Source: Salipaludibacillus aurantiacus
GTDB taxonomy: Bacteria; Bacillota; Bacilli; Bacillales; Salisediminibacteriaceae
Length of the DNA: 64,000 nt
Direction of reading: 5' to 3'
NCBI RefSeq assembly: GCF_900111295.1
Contig: NZ_FOGT01000003.1
Location: 186,001-250,000 of the forward strand
Shown: positions 1 to 10,851 of the stretch, piece by piece
Layout of the letters: every line of letters begins with the position of its first letter
Numbering within the stretch: the first letter of the stretch is position 1
The notes under the pieces: model-generated
Seen by the model: only the letters and a program-made list of their open reading frames with translations
The model's database searches: none
What the model was told of the DNA's origin: nothing
Translations under genes and position numbers: made by a program

Positions 1-1094
1 AGAATGGTCGATAATGAGCGGCGGCTTCCGGCTCGGAAAGCGCTGATCGTTGATTTGCCAGAACGCAGTTCATCTTTTATCCGTTCAAAAGTAATAATAT
101 TAGCATCTACCGCCATGCCCACTCCCAAGATTAACGCAGCTATACCAGGAAGTGTCAGAACAGCGTTTAACCAATTAAAGACAACAAGCACTAAGTAGAT
201 ATATGCTGTGAGAGTTAAAACAGCAATTATTCCCATAAAACGATAGTAAACAAGCATATAAGCAAATATGAGGGCTACACCAACCATCCCGGCGTTGATA
301 GCCATATCCATAGAACGTTCACCTAAAGACGCTCCTACTGATTCAGCCTGCAGTTCAGTCAATTCCACCGGCAATGCCCCTGCATTTAATATACCGGCAA
401 GCTCCTGAGCTGAATCGACCGTAAAACCGCCTTCAATCATCACATCTCTGCTGGGAATGACTTGCCTGACTGTAGGCGCTGAGACGATTTTGGAATCTTC
501 TTTTGCTATTTCTTCTTCAAAAGAATCTTCTTCGTTATAGTCCAGCCATATTGCCAGGATGTTTTCTCCAGGAGGACGGTTGCTTAAATCTCTCGTTATC
601 TCTTCAAAAAGAGTAGGATCATCAACTGTTACTGTTACAATCGGCTGGTTAGTTTCAGGGTGGAAGCTTTGTCTCGCTCCTCCTTCAACTAAATCAGACC
701 CGTCCATTTTTAATTCATCATTTATATCCCTGAATGAAAGACGTGCTTCAGTCGATAATAACTCACGGGCTGCCGCCTGATCGGTAACTCCTGCCAGCTG
801 CACCCGGATCCGGTCTTCTCCTTCAATCGTAATATTTGGTTCTGAAACCCCGAGGACATCTATCCGCGCATTTAACGCACTTACAGTGTCACTTAGCAGT
901 TCCCTGTTCACTTCGCTTCCTTCATCTACCGGCTCCACTTCATATAAAACTTCAAAGCCTCCCTGAAGGTCCAGCCCTAAACTGATATCTTCTGCGTGGT
1001 CCTGGACATTTGTTGCAATCAGAGCGCCTAGTGCAATTATTATGGCAAAGAATGCAACAATCAGCCCTTTTCTGACCCCTTTTCTCTTTTTCAT
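1..1094 (-). CDS. secDF: SecD/SecDF preprotein translocase subunit, 3' end outside window
   Basis: The N-terminal 364 residues of the proton-driven Sec accessory protein that pulls preproteins out of SecYEG. A first membrane segment follows the basic start MKKRKRGVRKG, then comes the family motif LGLDLQGG, the periplasmic-type P1 region, and the transmembrane motif GVGMAVDANI with the Asp needed for proton flow. The gene runs off the left edge, so the SecF half expected of the Bacillus fusion cannot be seen. The ATG at 1094 has a GGAGGAG ribosome binding site 9 bases upstream. The neighbour comN and the genes beyond it match the B. subtilis secDF locus, which supports the fused form. Confidence 0.93.
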   Translation of the reverse strand, partial: MKKRKGVRKGLIVAFFAIIIALGALIATNVQDHAEDISLGLDLQGGFEVLYEVEPVDEGSEVNRELLSDTVSALNARIDVLGVSEPNITIEGEDRIRVQLAGVTDQAAARELLSTEARLSFRDINDELKMDGSDLVEGGARQSFHPETNQPIVTVTVDDPTLFEEITRDLSNRPPGENILAIWLDYNEEDSFEEEIAKEDSKIVSAPTVRQVIPSRDVMIEGGFTVDSAQELAGILNAGALPVELTELQAESVGASLGERSMDMAINAGMVGVALIFAYMLVYYRFMGIIAVLTLTAYIYLVLVVFNWLNAVLTLPGIAALILGVGMAVDANIITFERIKDELRSGKSTISAFRAGSRRSLSTI

Positions 1095-1284
1095 GAACGC
1101 ATGCTCCTCCTTCACAAATCCACATAACGATACGGTCCTGAACGGAAAGCAGGACCGTTTGATTAAACGTTTCGTATATCTCTAACTCTGCAGTTAAAAA
1201 GCTAAAGCAATACACCTGTATCTTTAAACCAGTAGTACCATTATAGCGATATTGAAAAACCAGTGTCAATATCAGGCAGAATAC

Positions 1285-1602
1285 CTAAGCGTGGTCCTCC
1301 TCATAAGAATTTAACCGGCCATCCACCGGTTCATCACGGTCAAACCAGTCAGGCCCCTTATAAGCTTCAATAGTTAATAAATTCATATAGTCGTTGGCTT
1401 TAAGTCTGAAAAGTTCAGCTGCAATCCAGTGTGTCCTTATTTTATCGGGTTTGTCTTTATTTTTTTCCAGTTTAGCAATAAAACATTCCCATACATCTTT
1501 CTCTGTTACGTTTTCGTAACCCAGCATATGCCACTCTTCTACTTTACTTTGAATAATTGGCTCGAGCTTAATTTTCCAGTAACTCCACTGTTCTATCCCC
1601 AT
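1285..1602 (-). CDS. comN: ComN-type post-transcriptional regulator (YrzD family)
   Basis: A small cytoplasmic protein of 105 residues, charged and mostly helical by eye, with the family-like stretch VTEKDVWECFIAKLEK near the middle. In B. subtilis ComN acts post-transcriptionally on comE mRNA and lies between secDF and spoVB; the same position holds here with one extra gene between. The assignment rests on length, position and resemblance to the family. A strong GAGGAGGT site precedes the ATG. The coding region ends about 190 bases before secDF starts, so the two may have separate promoters. Confidence 0.75.
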   Translation of the reverse strand: MGIEQWSYWKIKLEPIIQSKVEEWHMLGYENVTEKDVWECFIAKLEKNKDKPDKIRTHWIAAELFRLKANDYMNLLTIEAYKGPDWFDRDEPVDGRLNSYEEDHA

Positions 1603-1710
1603 TTAGTTTACCTCCTCGAATAATAGATTGTTCAGAGAGAGCTTAGTCAGTTTTGACCCGGCTGCTTAATAGAAAAAGAAAGAACAGCAGGATCACTTTT
1701 TAGCAGCAAA

Positions 1711-2517
1711 CTATTTTTTTGAACCTAGCATAAGAGCTGTATAAGCACCCGCAGCGAAAGTGAGAAGACTTGGGAAAACTGCAGCCCCCCCGTTGCCAAA
1801 CCCCGGGTAAACGAGCACACACGATCCGAGCAGAAGGCCTATTATAGCGGCGTAAGTCATATACGGGAAATTGTTAAGCAAGTATTTTATAAACTTACTG
1901 CTGATAACAAAACCGACGATTATTCCTGAAGCAAGAATGAATATAACAGGTAAATCCAGCGTAGCCAGTGCGTTCATTGCTGTGTAATACACACCAAACA
2001 GAATGAGAACGAGCGCTCCGCTCATCCCCGGAAGAAGCAATGACATGCTGGCCACCCATCCGGCAATAAAAAACCAGATGCCGTTAACCATTGTCAGGTC
2101 CAGGACGACAGCCGTCTCGTCGGGATTTACTATACCTATAGTTCCGACGAGGGAAGCCGTAAGAATAAGCACTGTATAATGTACTGCCTTAAATTTTTTT
2201 TTCATATCTGACTGTTTAAAGAGCAGTGGAACCACTCCGATGATAAGTCCTAAAAAGAAAAACTGCGTCGGCTGCTCAAAGTGGGTAATCAGCCACGTGA
2301 TCAGTCTGCCGAAGGCCATAATTGCTCCAATAATCCCTATCCCTAAAGGTATAAGGAACCCTAAGGTCTGACGCCACCTTGGGCTGAAAAAATCACTAAT
2401 GGAAACAATTAATCTATCATAAATACCTAAAACGAGTGCAATCGTCCCTGCACTCACCCCCGGGATAATGTTACTGACTCCCATCAGCATCCCTCTGTAA
2501 ATATTTTTCCATTCCAC
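1711..2517 (-). CDS. DUF368 membrane protein, probable undecaprenyl-phosphate translocase (PopT type)
   Basis: A polytopic membrane protein of about 268 residues. Near the N-terminus it has the family signature NIIPGVSAGTIALVLGIYD, and a related half-repeat LLPGMSGALVLILFGVYY lies about 150 residues later, so the protein looks like an internal duplication. DUF368 proteins were recently shown to recycle undecaprenyl phosphate across the membrane, with importance at high pH or salt in some species. A GTG at 2517 (VEWKNIYRG) is preferred over the GTG at 2526, which sits only 2 bases from the GGAG site. It is inserted between comN and spoVB relative to B. subtilis. Confidence 0.85.
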   Translation of the reverse strand: MEWKNIYRGMLMGVSNIIPGVSAGTIALVLGIYDRLIVSISDFFSPRWRQTLGFLIPLGIGIIGAIMAFGRLITWLITHFEQPTQFFFLGLIIGVVPLLFKQSDMKKKFKAVHYTVLILTASLVGTIGIVNPDETAVVLDLTMVNGIWFFIAGWVASMSLLLPGMSGALVLILFGVYYTAMNALATLDLPVIFILASGIIVGFVISSKFIKYLLNNFPYMTYAAIIGLLLGSCVLVYPGFGNGGAAVFPSLLTFAAGAYTALMLGSKK

Positions 2518-2679
2518 CTTTTTCACTTCTCCTTTGTTTGTCCCTTTTTCACTATGTATATTAGCAGATTTAAAAAATATATATTTATTTTCTAAACCTT
2601 GTCATGCTTGGCCACCTTTTCAGCATATACATCTTTAGCGAAAAAATCTATGATTTTTGAAAAGAAAGTAGGGACCGGA

Positions 2680-4230
2680 ATGACTAGACAAACTTTTTTA
2701 AAAGGAGCCGTTATTCTAATTTTAGCAGGGTTAGTAACGCGGATTCTCGGCTTTATTAATAAAATAGTTGTTGCGCGGATTATGGGTGCTGAAGGGGTCG
2801 GCCTGTATATGATGGCTGTTCCTACATTACTGCTTGTCATTACTTTAACCCAGCTTGGACTGCCGGTTGCCATATCCAAACTGGTCGCTGAAGCAGACGC
2901 GGAAGGCGACAGACCGAGGATTAAACGAATTTTGGCAGTTTCCCTCATGGTCACAGGAACCTTAAGCATTGTTTTTACAGCTTGTATGATTTTATTTGCG
3001 CCAGTTGTTTCTTCTACTTTTTTGACTGACAGCAGAGCCTTTTACCCGTTAATCGCCATTTCACCAATTGTACCGATTGTCGCTCTTTCATCTGTCATCA
3101 GAGGTTACTTCCAAGGCTTGCAGAACATGAAGCCTACAGCCTATTCACAAGTGATTGAGCAAGTTGTAAGAATTACATTCGTTGCCGCCTTAACTTCTTT
3201 GTTCCTGCCTTACGGGGTTGAATACGCCGCCGCAGGAGCTATGGTTTCTGTTGTGCTTGGAGAGCTTGCTTCCCTTGTATTTATGATTACAATGTTTAAA
3301 CGGAGAAAAACGTTTAAAGTAAGAAAACAGTTTGTCAGCCAGATCAAAGAAGGTAAAGATACATTTAATGATTTGATGACAATCGCGCTCCCGACTACAG
3401 GCAGCAGGCTGATCGGTTCAATTTCCTTTTTCTTTGAGCCTATTGTAGTTGCCCAGAGCCTGGCTATTGCCGGAGTTGCAACCGTGGTGGCTACCGCCCA
3501 GTACGGCGAACTCGCGGGATATGTTATCCCCATGCTGCTCTTGCCTACGTTTATTACTTATTCTTTATCCGTTTCGCTGGTTCCTGCTATAAGTGAAGCA
3601 GCTGTTGTAAAAAATTATGAGATGATTCACCACCGTTTAGCCCAGGCCCTTCGCTTTGCACTGATATCCGGCGGCGGTGCTGTTGTAATTTTATATATAT
3701 TTGCAGAACCCGTCATGGATCTGGTTTATAATGCTCCTGAAGTAGCCAGTTATTTAAAAATTATGGCGCCGTTCAGTCTCTTTTTGTATTTTCAAGGTCC
3801 ACTTCAGGCAACCCTTCAGGCCCTTAACCTGGCAAAAGCTGCGATGATCAACAGCCTGATAGGGGCAGGAGTGAAAACAGCAGCCATTTTTATCCTCGCT
3901 TCCCGTCCGGAGTTAGGCATCATGGGCGCAGCCTTAGCTATTGTTCTAGGTTTTCTGTTAGTCACCATGCTCCATTTTGCCACCCTTGTGAAAGCGATTA
4001 GTTTCACGGTCCACCTCCGTGACACTTTTAAAGTACTTGCAGCCATGGCAATCAGCGGATTTGCCGGCCGCCTTGTCTGGATTTCGCTTAGCCACGATTA
4101 TTCATTATTATGGCAGACTGTTATCAGTATTTTATTTACATCTGTCATTTATATGGCTCTCGTCCTCCTTATGAAGCTTATCCACAAAAATGAACTCAAA
4201 AAAATGCCCGTCATAAAAAAGTGGTTTTAA
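2680..4230 (+). CDS. spoVB: Stage V sporulation protein B, MurJ/MATE-like lipid flippase family
   Basis: A 516-residue protein with about 14 hydrophobic segments in the MOP flippase superfamily. SpoVB acts in the mother cell in spore cortex peptidoglycan synthesis, presumably moving lipid-linked precursors. The start TRQTFLKG, the segment GLYMMAVPT, LPVAISKLV and RGYFQGLQNM are closely SpoVB-like, and the length matches the family (about 518). The ATG at 2680 aligns with the family start; open frame upstream to 2599 has no ribosome binding site. It is transcribed opposite to its neighbours and ends in a hairpin shared with the converging yrbG-type gene. Confidence 0.93.
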   Translation: MTRQTFLKGAVILILAGLVTRILGFINKIVVARIMGAEGVGLYMMAVPTLLLVITLTQLGLPVAISKLVAEADAEGDRPRIKRILAVSLMVTGTLSIVFTACMILFAPVVSSTFLTDSRAFYPLIAISPIVPIVALSSVIRGYFQGLQNMKPTAYSQVIEQVVRITFVAALTSLFLPYGVEYAAAGAMVSVVLGELASLVFMITMFKRRKTFKVRKQFVSQIKEGKDTFNDLMTIALPTTGSRLIGSISFFFEPIVVAQSLAIAGVATVVATAQYGELAGYVIPMLLLPTFITYSLSVSLVPAISEAAVVKNYEMIHHRLAQALRFALISGGGAVVILYIFAEPVMDLVYNAPEVASYLKIMAPFSLFLYFQGPLQATLQALNLAKAAMINSLIGAGVKTAAIFILASRPELGIMGAALAIVLGFLLVTMLHFATLVKAISFTVHLRDTFKVLAAMAISGFAGRLVWISLSHDYSLLWQTVISILFTSVIYMALVLLMKLIHKNELKKMPVIKKWF

Positions 4231-4236
4231 TGCAAA

Positions 4237-4271
4237 CCAAAAACTGGGGGGACAGTCCCCCCAGTTTTTGG
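4237..4271. terminator. Bidirectional terminator between spoVB and yrbG
   Basis: A perfect 16-bp inverted repeat with a 3-base loop (CAG), flanked by A and T runs on the two sides. It sits between the converging genes and directly follows both stop codons. Confidence 0.9.
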
Positions 4272-4273
4272 CA

Positions 4274-4933
4274 TTACTTATCTTTTAAATCAACGTACAA
4301 GGAGTGGTCTTTATTCAAAGAACAAAAAGAGATTTCTTTCACATTATAGTACCCCAGCTCTCTCAGTTCTTGTCTCAGCCATTTCTCATCCTGCTTTATT
4401 TCCTCAAGATGATCAGCCTGGATCTCCCCATCCAGTATTAAAGGAAGCGGGAGGAAGGATGGCTTTCCGGTAATAAGCTGATCAGGGTCCTTTCGTATGA
4501 CCGATAATTCCCCTGAAGGTTCCAGGATAGCAAATTCCACATCAGACATATACTGGATATCTTTCTGCCTGAGCTGAAGCATTAAATCATCAAAGTTATA
4601 TCTTTGTCTGCTCATTTCTTTTTCATCTATTTTTCCCTGCCGGATGATGACCGATGGTTTACCGTCGATTAATTTTCTTAACCCTCTGCTTTTTAAAGAG
4701 ACATAAGCAAGGGAAATCTGAATCATCATAAGCAGAAACATAGGCACAAGCTGATGTGTGACAGGAACCCGGATATTTTCAATAGTCATAACCGCCAGTT
4801 CAGCGATCATTAAAGAAATGACGAAGTCGACGATGGATAATTGTCCAATTTCCCTTTTCCCCATGAGTCTGAAAACAACCAAAATGACAACATAAATAAC
4901 GAGCGTCCGAATGACTATAATATAAAGCTCCAT
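4274..4933 (-). CDS. yrbG: DUF421 (YetF/YrbG family) membrane protein
   Basis: A protein of about 219 residues with three N-terminal membrane helices, including the family motif FRLMGKREIGQLSI, and a cytoplasmic C-terminal domain (KPSVIIRQGKID, then DDLMLQLRQKDI). B. subtilis places yrbG immediately after spoVB, as here, in convergent orientation. The function of the family is not firmly known; some relatives influence spore germination and envelope traits. The ATG at 4933 (MELYIIVIRT) is chosen because a GAGGGAGA site lies 6 bases upstream and it matches the family start. Confidence 0.88.
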   Translation of the reverse strand: MELYIIVIRTLVIYVVILVVFRLMGKREIGQLSIVDFVISLMIAELAVMTIENIRVPVTHQLVPMFLLMMIQISLAYVSLKSRGLRKLIDGKPSVIIRQGKIDEKEMSRQRYNFDDLMLQLRQKDIQYMSDVEFAILEPSGELSVIRKDPDQLITGKPSFLPLPLILDGEIQADHLEEIKQDEKWLRQELRELGYYNVKEISFCSLNKDHSLYVDLKDK

Positions 4934-5020
4934 TTCTCTCTCCCTCATTCTCATATCCTCTGTATAGGTTTACCATTTTAACCAGAAGAATACTTAAAGA
5001 GAGCAATTCCATTCCTGCGT

Positions 5021-6310
5021 TTATAAAAAATCAGTTAAATATCTGAAATACAGATAAATGCTTGAAATAACGAATGATACAAGAGCAGTCGGCACTCCGA
5101 CTTTTAAAAAGTCCACATAAGTAAACGGCTGTTTTGCCTTCATGGCAAGGCCCGCGACAATGACATTTGAACTCGCCCCGATAAGTGTGCCGTTTCCTCC
5201 GAGACAGGCTCCTAAAGCTAAGGCCCACCATAGAGGGTCAAGGTTTGTCATTCCGTATTCCTGGAATTCCAGAATGACAGGAATCATCGCAGCGACAAAA
5301 GGAATGTTATCAACAAACCCTGATAAAATTCCTGAGGACCATAAAATTAATAACGACGTAGAAGGAACATCCCCCTCCGTATAGTAAATGATCGATTTAG
5401 CTATTTCATCTATTAATCCTGTTTCTTTTAACCCCCCAACCAGCATAAACAATCCCGCAAAAAAGAAAATAGTTACCCATTCCACCGTCTGGAAAACTTC
5501 CTCCGTCCTCTGGTCATCATTCGTCAGCAGCATAAGTAGCAGAGCGCCAGCCATAGCAATACTTGTTAACTCTACATTAAGCAGAGGCTGAGCAATAAAC
5601 CCCGCTGTGGTCAATATAAGGACAGTGACAGATTTAAACAGCAGTGAACGCCGAGTCAAATAAATTCGCGGATTCACATTCATTAACTTGTTCCGGTCGT
5701 GATCTCTTACCGTCAACTTGTTTCTGTAAAGGAAAGAAATCCCTGCAATTACTACAATATAAATTACCAGAACAACAGGTCCCAGGTGGATGAGAAAATC
5801 ATTAAAATTTAAATGGGCAACGGCTTGGCCAATCATTAAATTAGGAGGGTCCCCAATGAGCGTAGCCGTGCCTCCTATATTCGAAGCAAGTATAGTAGCC
5901 AGCAAATAGGGAATGGCAGAGATCTTCAGCATACTGGTAAGTGTTATAACAATAGGTACGATGAGAAGGACAGTTGTAACATTATTTAACAGCGCAGATC
6001 CGGCAGCGGTAAGAGTGGAAATGACTACTAATAAAGCAACAGGCTTTCCCTTAACCATCCTGGCCAGGGAAATAGCCAAAAACTCAAATAATCCGCTCTG
6101 ACTCGTAATAGAGACAAGAATCATCATCGATAAAAGCAGAATAATAGTGTGCCAGTCAATATGCTGCAAGAAGACATTCTCCAAATTTAAAACACCCGCC
6201 AGCAGCATAAATACCCCGCCGAGACACGCGACAAGTGCACGGTTGAACTTCTCCGCTATAATGAGCGTATAACTTGCGATAAATATAATTAGTGCCAGAA
6301 TCCATTCCAT
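5021..6310 (-). CDS. ArsB/NhaD-type ion permease (SLC13-like superfamily)
   Basis: A 429-residue integral membrane protein with about 11-12 helices. Repeated motifs typical of the ArsB/NhaD group are visible: NNVTTVLLIVPIVI in the first half, NIGGTATLIGDPPNLMIG, and the matching second-half signature ACLGGNGTLIGASSNVIVAG. Substrate cannot be read from sequence; arsenite, Na+/H+ exchange or dicarboxylates are all known in the superfamily. No arsR or arsC lies nearby, which argues mildly against arsenic resistance. It is inserted between yrbG and yrzE compared with B. subtilis, and stands alone on the minus strand. Confidence 0.8.
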   Translation of the reverse strand: MEWILALIIFIASYTLIIAEKFNRALVACLGGVFMLLAGVLNLENVFLQHIDWHTIILLLSMMILVSITSQSGLFEFLAISLARMVKGKPVALLVVISTLTAAGSALLNNVTTVLLIVPIVITLTSMLKISAIPYLLATILASNIGGTATLIGDPPNLMIGQAVAHLNFNDFLIHLGPVVLVIYIVVIAGISFLYRNKLTVRDHDRNKLMNVNPRIYLTRRSLLFKSVTVLILTTAGFIAQPLLNVELTSIAMAGALLLMLLTNDDQRTEEVFQTVEWVTIFFFAGLFMLVGGLKETGLIDEIAKSIIYYTEGDVPSTSLLILWSSGILSGFVDNIPFVAAMIPVILEFQEYGMTNLDPLWWALALGACLGGNGTLIGASSNVIVAGLAMKAKQPFTYVDFLKVGVPTALVSFVISSIYLYFRYLTDFL

Positions 6311-6477
6311 AGAACAACGTCCCTCCCTGTTTCATCGATACATTCTATGAAAAAGAGTGGACAATCATGTTAAAAAACACTCTGTCATACAAATCAATGC
6401 AAAAATTATTAAAAAAAGCCCGTCTATTTCCCCCTCTGGCAGAATAAGAATTATAAAAAAGACAGAGGTGAGTTAAT

Positions 6478-6867
6478 ATGCTTTCCCACAGATTAATCAG
6501 CAGTGTGCTTTATGGCGTTCTGGCTATCTTTATAATAGTGATAGCAGCCAGTTTCATAAGCTCAGTCATTCTCCGCTATACGGAAATTGCGGAAGGAACA
6601 TTCCTTTGGATTTTAATTATCCTTTCTTTTATTGCCTTGTTTATTGGAGGATATATTTCAGGAGGGAGAACAGGTGAACGGGGCTGGTTTGCTGGTGCGC
6701 TTACAGCTTTGGTTTATTCGTTAACTGTCTTTCTGACACAGTACTTGAGTTTTAACGAAACCTTTGACTTACAGCAGTTGCTCATGCACAGCGGTTACTT
6801 GATAACAGGGGTTTTCGGAGGGATGATCGGTGTCAATATCCATGGAAATTCGCACAGGGACAGCTGA
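6478..6867 (+). CDS. yrzE: YrzE/TIGR04086-type four-helix membrane protein
   Basis: A 129-residue protein with four predicted membrane helices and a conserved-looking GGYISGGRTGERGWFAGAL loop between helices 2 and 3. The position next to yajC matches yrzE of B. subtilis. Its function is unknown. An AGAGGTGAG site lies before the ATG. It reads opposite to the adjacent genes and ends in a strong terminator shared with yajC. Confidence 0.8.
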   Translation: MLSHRLISSVLYGVLAIFIIVIAASFISSVILRYTEIAEGTFLWILIILSFIALFIGGYISGGRTGERGWFAGALTALVYSLTVFLTQYLSFNETFDLQQLLMHSGYLITGVFGGMIGVNIHGNSHRDS

Positions 6868-6883
6868 TCATTCCTCCTACTGA

Positions 6884-6919
6884 AAAAACGGCTTCCACAT
6901 GAAAATGGAAGCCGTTTTT
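6884..6919. terminator. Bidirectional terminator between yrzE and yajC
   Basis: A 14-bp perfect stem (AAAAACGGCTTCCA and its complement) around an 8-base loop, with A and T tracts forming the outer stem so that it can act in both directions. Confidence 0.9.
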
Positions 6920-6932
6920 GAAATTCCAGCTA

Positions 6933-7196
6933 TCAGTCAGGGTTAATTACTTCCCTTATTGCCTGACGGTCAAAAGTAAGTTTTTGAGCACCGTCAACAT
7001 TCACTACCACACGATTGTCATCAATAGCATCAATTGTACCATGAAGACCGCCGATCGTGATAATTTTATCTCCCTTTTGAAGAGAAGCATGCATTTCCTG
7101 CACCTTTTTCTGACGCTTTTGCTGCGGGCGAATTAAAAGGAAATAGAAAATCGCAAACATAAGCAGAAGCGGGATTAAAGCACCAAATAAGTCCAT
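6933..7196 (-). CDS. yajC: Preprotein translocase subunit YajC
   Basis: An 87-residue single-pass membrane protein. The helix at residues 4-22 is followed by the family signature LIRPQQKRQKKVQEM and a small basic-acidic cytoplasmic domain with GDKIITIGGLHGTI. YajC associates with SecDF at the translocon. It is downstream of tgt and queA on the same strand, as in most Bacillaceae. An AAAGGGGTGA site precedes the ATG. Confidence 0.95.
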   Translation of the reverse strand: MDLFGALIPLLLMFAIFYFLLIRPQQKRQKKVQEMHASLQKGDKIITIGGLHGTIDAIDDNRVVVNVDGAQKLTFDRQAIREVINPD

Positions 7197-7382
7197 TCAT
7201 TTCACCCCTTTCAAAACTAACACCTTTACTCTTGCCATATATCGCTCATATGAAGGTCTAAACCGGCAAAAGTGCCTTATTTCATTCGTTTACCTCGAAT
7301 GGCATTAAATAACTCTCCCGTACTATTGTAGACAAACTTCCCTTTAAAAATCAATCAAAAGATAGGAAAGTTAAACGTTTTA

Positions 7383-8543
<1,161 letters not shown>

Positions 8544-8555
8544 TCATTACTTTAA

Positions 8556-9584
8556 TTAAATAAGCAGCATAGCATCCCCAAAACTGAAAAATCGGTAGCG
8601 TCTTTCTACTGCTTCTTTATAGGCTGCAAGAATATTATCTTTTCCTGCAAACGCACTCACTAGCATAACGAGAGTGGATTTCGGCAAATGGAAATTTGTT
8701 AAAAGCCCGTCTATGGCCTTAAACTGGTACCCAGGAAATATAAAGATATCTGTCCATCCGCTCGAACGTTTAAAGTCTCCCTCATTATCCCGTGCGATAG
8801 TTTCCAAGGTACGCGCAGATGTTGTCCCTACAGCAATAATGCGCCCTCCATTTGTTTTCGTTTTATTAAGCAGCTCTGCCGTTTCATCTCCAATCTCATA
8901 ATACTCCGCATGCATGGTGTGATCTTCTACGGTGTCGACGGAGACTGGCCTGAAAGTTCCGAGGCCGACATGCAACGTTACATAAGCAATTTTCACGCCT
9001 TTTCTTTGAACCTCTTCCAAAAGGTCTGTCGTAAAATGCAGCCCGGCTGTGGGTGCAGCTGCAGACCCGCGATGCTCAGCATAGACGGTCTGATAACGAT
9101 CCTTTTCCTCAAGTTGCTCCTGAATATAAGGAGGAAGCGGCATTTCTCCAAGTTGATCCAGTATTTCGTGAAAGATGCCATTAAAATGAAAAGTAATCTT
9201 TCGGCGCCCTTCCTTCATTTCCTCTTTGCATACGCCGGTTAATAAACCGTTACCGAAATCGATCACGGTTCCTTCCCTGACTCTTTTTGCCGGCTTGACC
9301 AATGCTTCCCACGTATGATTTTCCTCTTCTTTTAAAAGAAGGAGTTCGATCTTCGCACCCGTTTCTTTTTTTACGCCAAATAGCCTTGCAGGAATTACTT
9401 TTGTATTATTTAGTACGAGTGTATCGCCTTTCTCCAGGTAATTCAGAAGATCCGGGAAGCGCCCGTGGTTAATATTTCCATCTATTTTGTCCATTATTAA
9501 CAGTTTTGAACCTATACGGTCTTTTAAAGGGGTTTGAGCTATCAGTTCTTCCGGTAAATCATAATCAAATTGTGATACATCCAT
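8556..9584 (-). CDS. queA: S-adenosylmethionine:tRNA ribosyltransferase-isomerase QueA
   Basis: A 342-residue enzyme that transfers and rearranges the ribosyl group of SAM onto preQ1-tRNA, giving epoxyqueuosine. Family motifs are present: [12 protein letters not shown] at the start, [15 protein letters not shown], the proline-rich [36 protein letters not shown] and [14 protein letters not shown]. The ATG has an AAAGGAAAT site. It is preceded at 19 bases by a DUF2905 gene and followed by tgt. Confidence 0.97.
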   Translation of the reverse strand: MDVSQFDYDLPEELIAQTPLKDRIGSKLLIMDKIDGNINHGRFPDLLNYLEKGDTLVLNNTKVIPARLFGVKKETGAKIELLLLKEEENHTWEALVKPAKRVREGTVIDFGNGLLTGVCKEEMKEGRRKITFHFNGIFHEILDQLGEMPLPPYIQEQLEEKDRYQTVYAEHRGSAAAPTAGLHFTTDLLEEVQRKGVKIAYVTLHVGLGTFRPVSVDTVEDHTMHAEYYEIGDETAELLNKTKTNGGRIIAVGTTSARTLETIARDNEGDFKRSSGWTDIFIFPGYQFKAIDGLLTNFHLPKSTLVMLVSAFAGKDNILAAYKEAVERRYRFFSFGDAMLLI

Positions 9585-9602
9585 TACTTTATTTCCTTTC
9601 TT

Positions 9603-9821
9603 TTATCGAAATCGTCCGAATAAATATAAAATTAAAGATAACACCACACTGATAATAATAGATGTCATCAGCGGAAAATAAAACGTCGAATTTTCCCTGC
9701 GTATAATAATATCGCCGGGTAATTTACCCAAAGAGAAGTATTTTCCTCCTACCTGCCAGACCAGGCCGGCAATGATTATGACGACTCCTGTTATGATTAA
9801 CAGTTTAGGAATTTGAGTCAC
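9603..9821 (-). CDS. DUF2905 small membrane protein
   Basis: A 72-residue protein with two membrane helices flanking the loop [25 protein letters not shown], which is the recognisable family core. The GTG start at 9821 overlaps the ruvB stop (GTGA, 9818-9821), and a GGAGGTG site lies within the end of ruvB, so translation is probably coupled. Its function is unknown; the family is often found next to ruvB and queA. Confidence 0.9.
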   Translation of the reverse strand: MTQIPKLLIITGVVIIIAGLVWQVGGKYFSLGKLPGDIIIRRENSTFYFPLMTSIIISVVLSLILYLFGRFR

Positions 9822-10819
9822 CGTTCAGGCACCTCCATATTAAAATGCTGATAAACAAGAGGAGTTACCATTCTCCCGCGCGGCGTACGCTGCAAAAATC
9901 CTATCTGCATCAAGTAAGGTTCGTATACGTCTTCAATCGTGTGGGCTTCTTCCCCAATTGTCGCTGCAATCGTATCCAGCCCTACAGGCCCGCCCCGAAA
10001 TTTATCAATTATGTTCCTGAGGAGTTTGTGGTCTATATGGTCAAGTCCAAGCTTGTCAACCTGAAGCAGATCCAGAGCCTCGCTTGTAATAGCATAATCA
10101 ATTGTGCCGTCGCCCCGTACTTGCGCAAAATCTCTCACTCTCCGCAAAATACGGTTAGCAATCCTCGGCGTGCCACGTGACCGCCTGGACACTTCTTCAG
10201 CTGCTTTTTTATCTGTTTTTACGTCCATAACTTCCGCAGTGCGTTCCACGATTTCTTCCAATTCGGAGGGAGTATAATATTCCAGCCTGCTGACTACTCC
10301 AAACCGATCTCTTAATGGTGCTGAAAGCATGCCCGCCCGCGTTGTTGCTCCAACAAGAGTAAAAGGAGGCAGGTCCAGACGGACAGAGCGTGCTGACGGT
10401 CCTTTTCCTATTACTATGTCGAGAAAGTAATCTTCCATAGCAGGATAAAGCACTTCTTCAACGGAGCGGTTTAACCGGTGTATTTCATCAATAAAAAGGA
10501 CATCTCCCGGTTCAAGTGCAGTAAGTACAGCTGCGAGGTCTCCAGGACGTTCAATTGCAGGTCCTGAAGTAGTCCTTAAATTTACTCCCATTTCATTAGC
10601 TATAATCATAGCTAATGTTGTTTTCCCCAGTCCTGGCGGTCCATAAAGCAACACATGATCCAGACATTCTTCACGCATTCTGGCCGCTTCAATAAATACC
10701 GTCAAATTCTCTTTGACTGTTTTCTGCCCGATATATTGAGACAACGATTGGGGACGGAGGCTTCGCTCTTCCCAATCTTCCTGTCCTTGAGCTTCTCCGC
10801 TGACAATACGTTCTTCCAT
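9818..10819 (-). CDS. ruvB: Holliday junction branch-migration helicase RuvB
   Basis: A 333-residue AAA+ motor that drives branch migration with RuvA. Features include the start [11 protein letters not shown], Walker [12 protein letters not shown], Walker [11 protein letters not shown], sensor 1 [20 protein letters not shown], the arginine-rich [18 protein letters not shown], and the C-terminal winged helix ending [14 protein letters not shown] clear GGAGGA site precedes the ATG. It forms a cassette with ruvA upstream and DUF2905-queA-tgt-yajC downstream. Confidence 0.98.
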   Translation of the reverse strand: MEERIVSGEAQGQEDWEERSLRPQSLSQYIGQKTVKENLTVFIEAARMREECLDHVLLYGPPGLGKTTLAMIIANEMGVNLRTTSGPAIERPGDLAAVLTALEPGDVLFIDEIHRLNRSVEEVLYPAMEDYFLDIVIGKGPSARSVRLDLPPFTLVGATTRAGMLSAPLRDRFGVVSRLEYYTPSELEEIVERTAEVMDVKTDKKAAEEVSRRSRGTPRIANRILRRVRDFAQVRGDGTIDYAITSEALDLLQVDKLGLDHIDHKLLRNIIDKFRGGPVGLDTIAATIGEEAHTIEDVYEPYLMQIGFLQRTPRGRMVTPLVYQHFNMEVPER

Positions 10820-10851
10820 ACTATCTTCCTCCGATTTGTAGCTCGTTCATT

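Noticed and set aside
952-1269. Minus-strand 105-codon frame overlapping the secDF start
   Set aside because: It lies in another frame across the secDF ribosome binding site and N-terminus, has Cys/Arg-rich unlikely composition, and the secDF frame is clearly the coding one.
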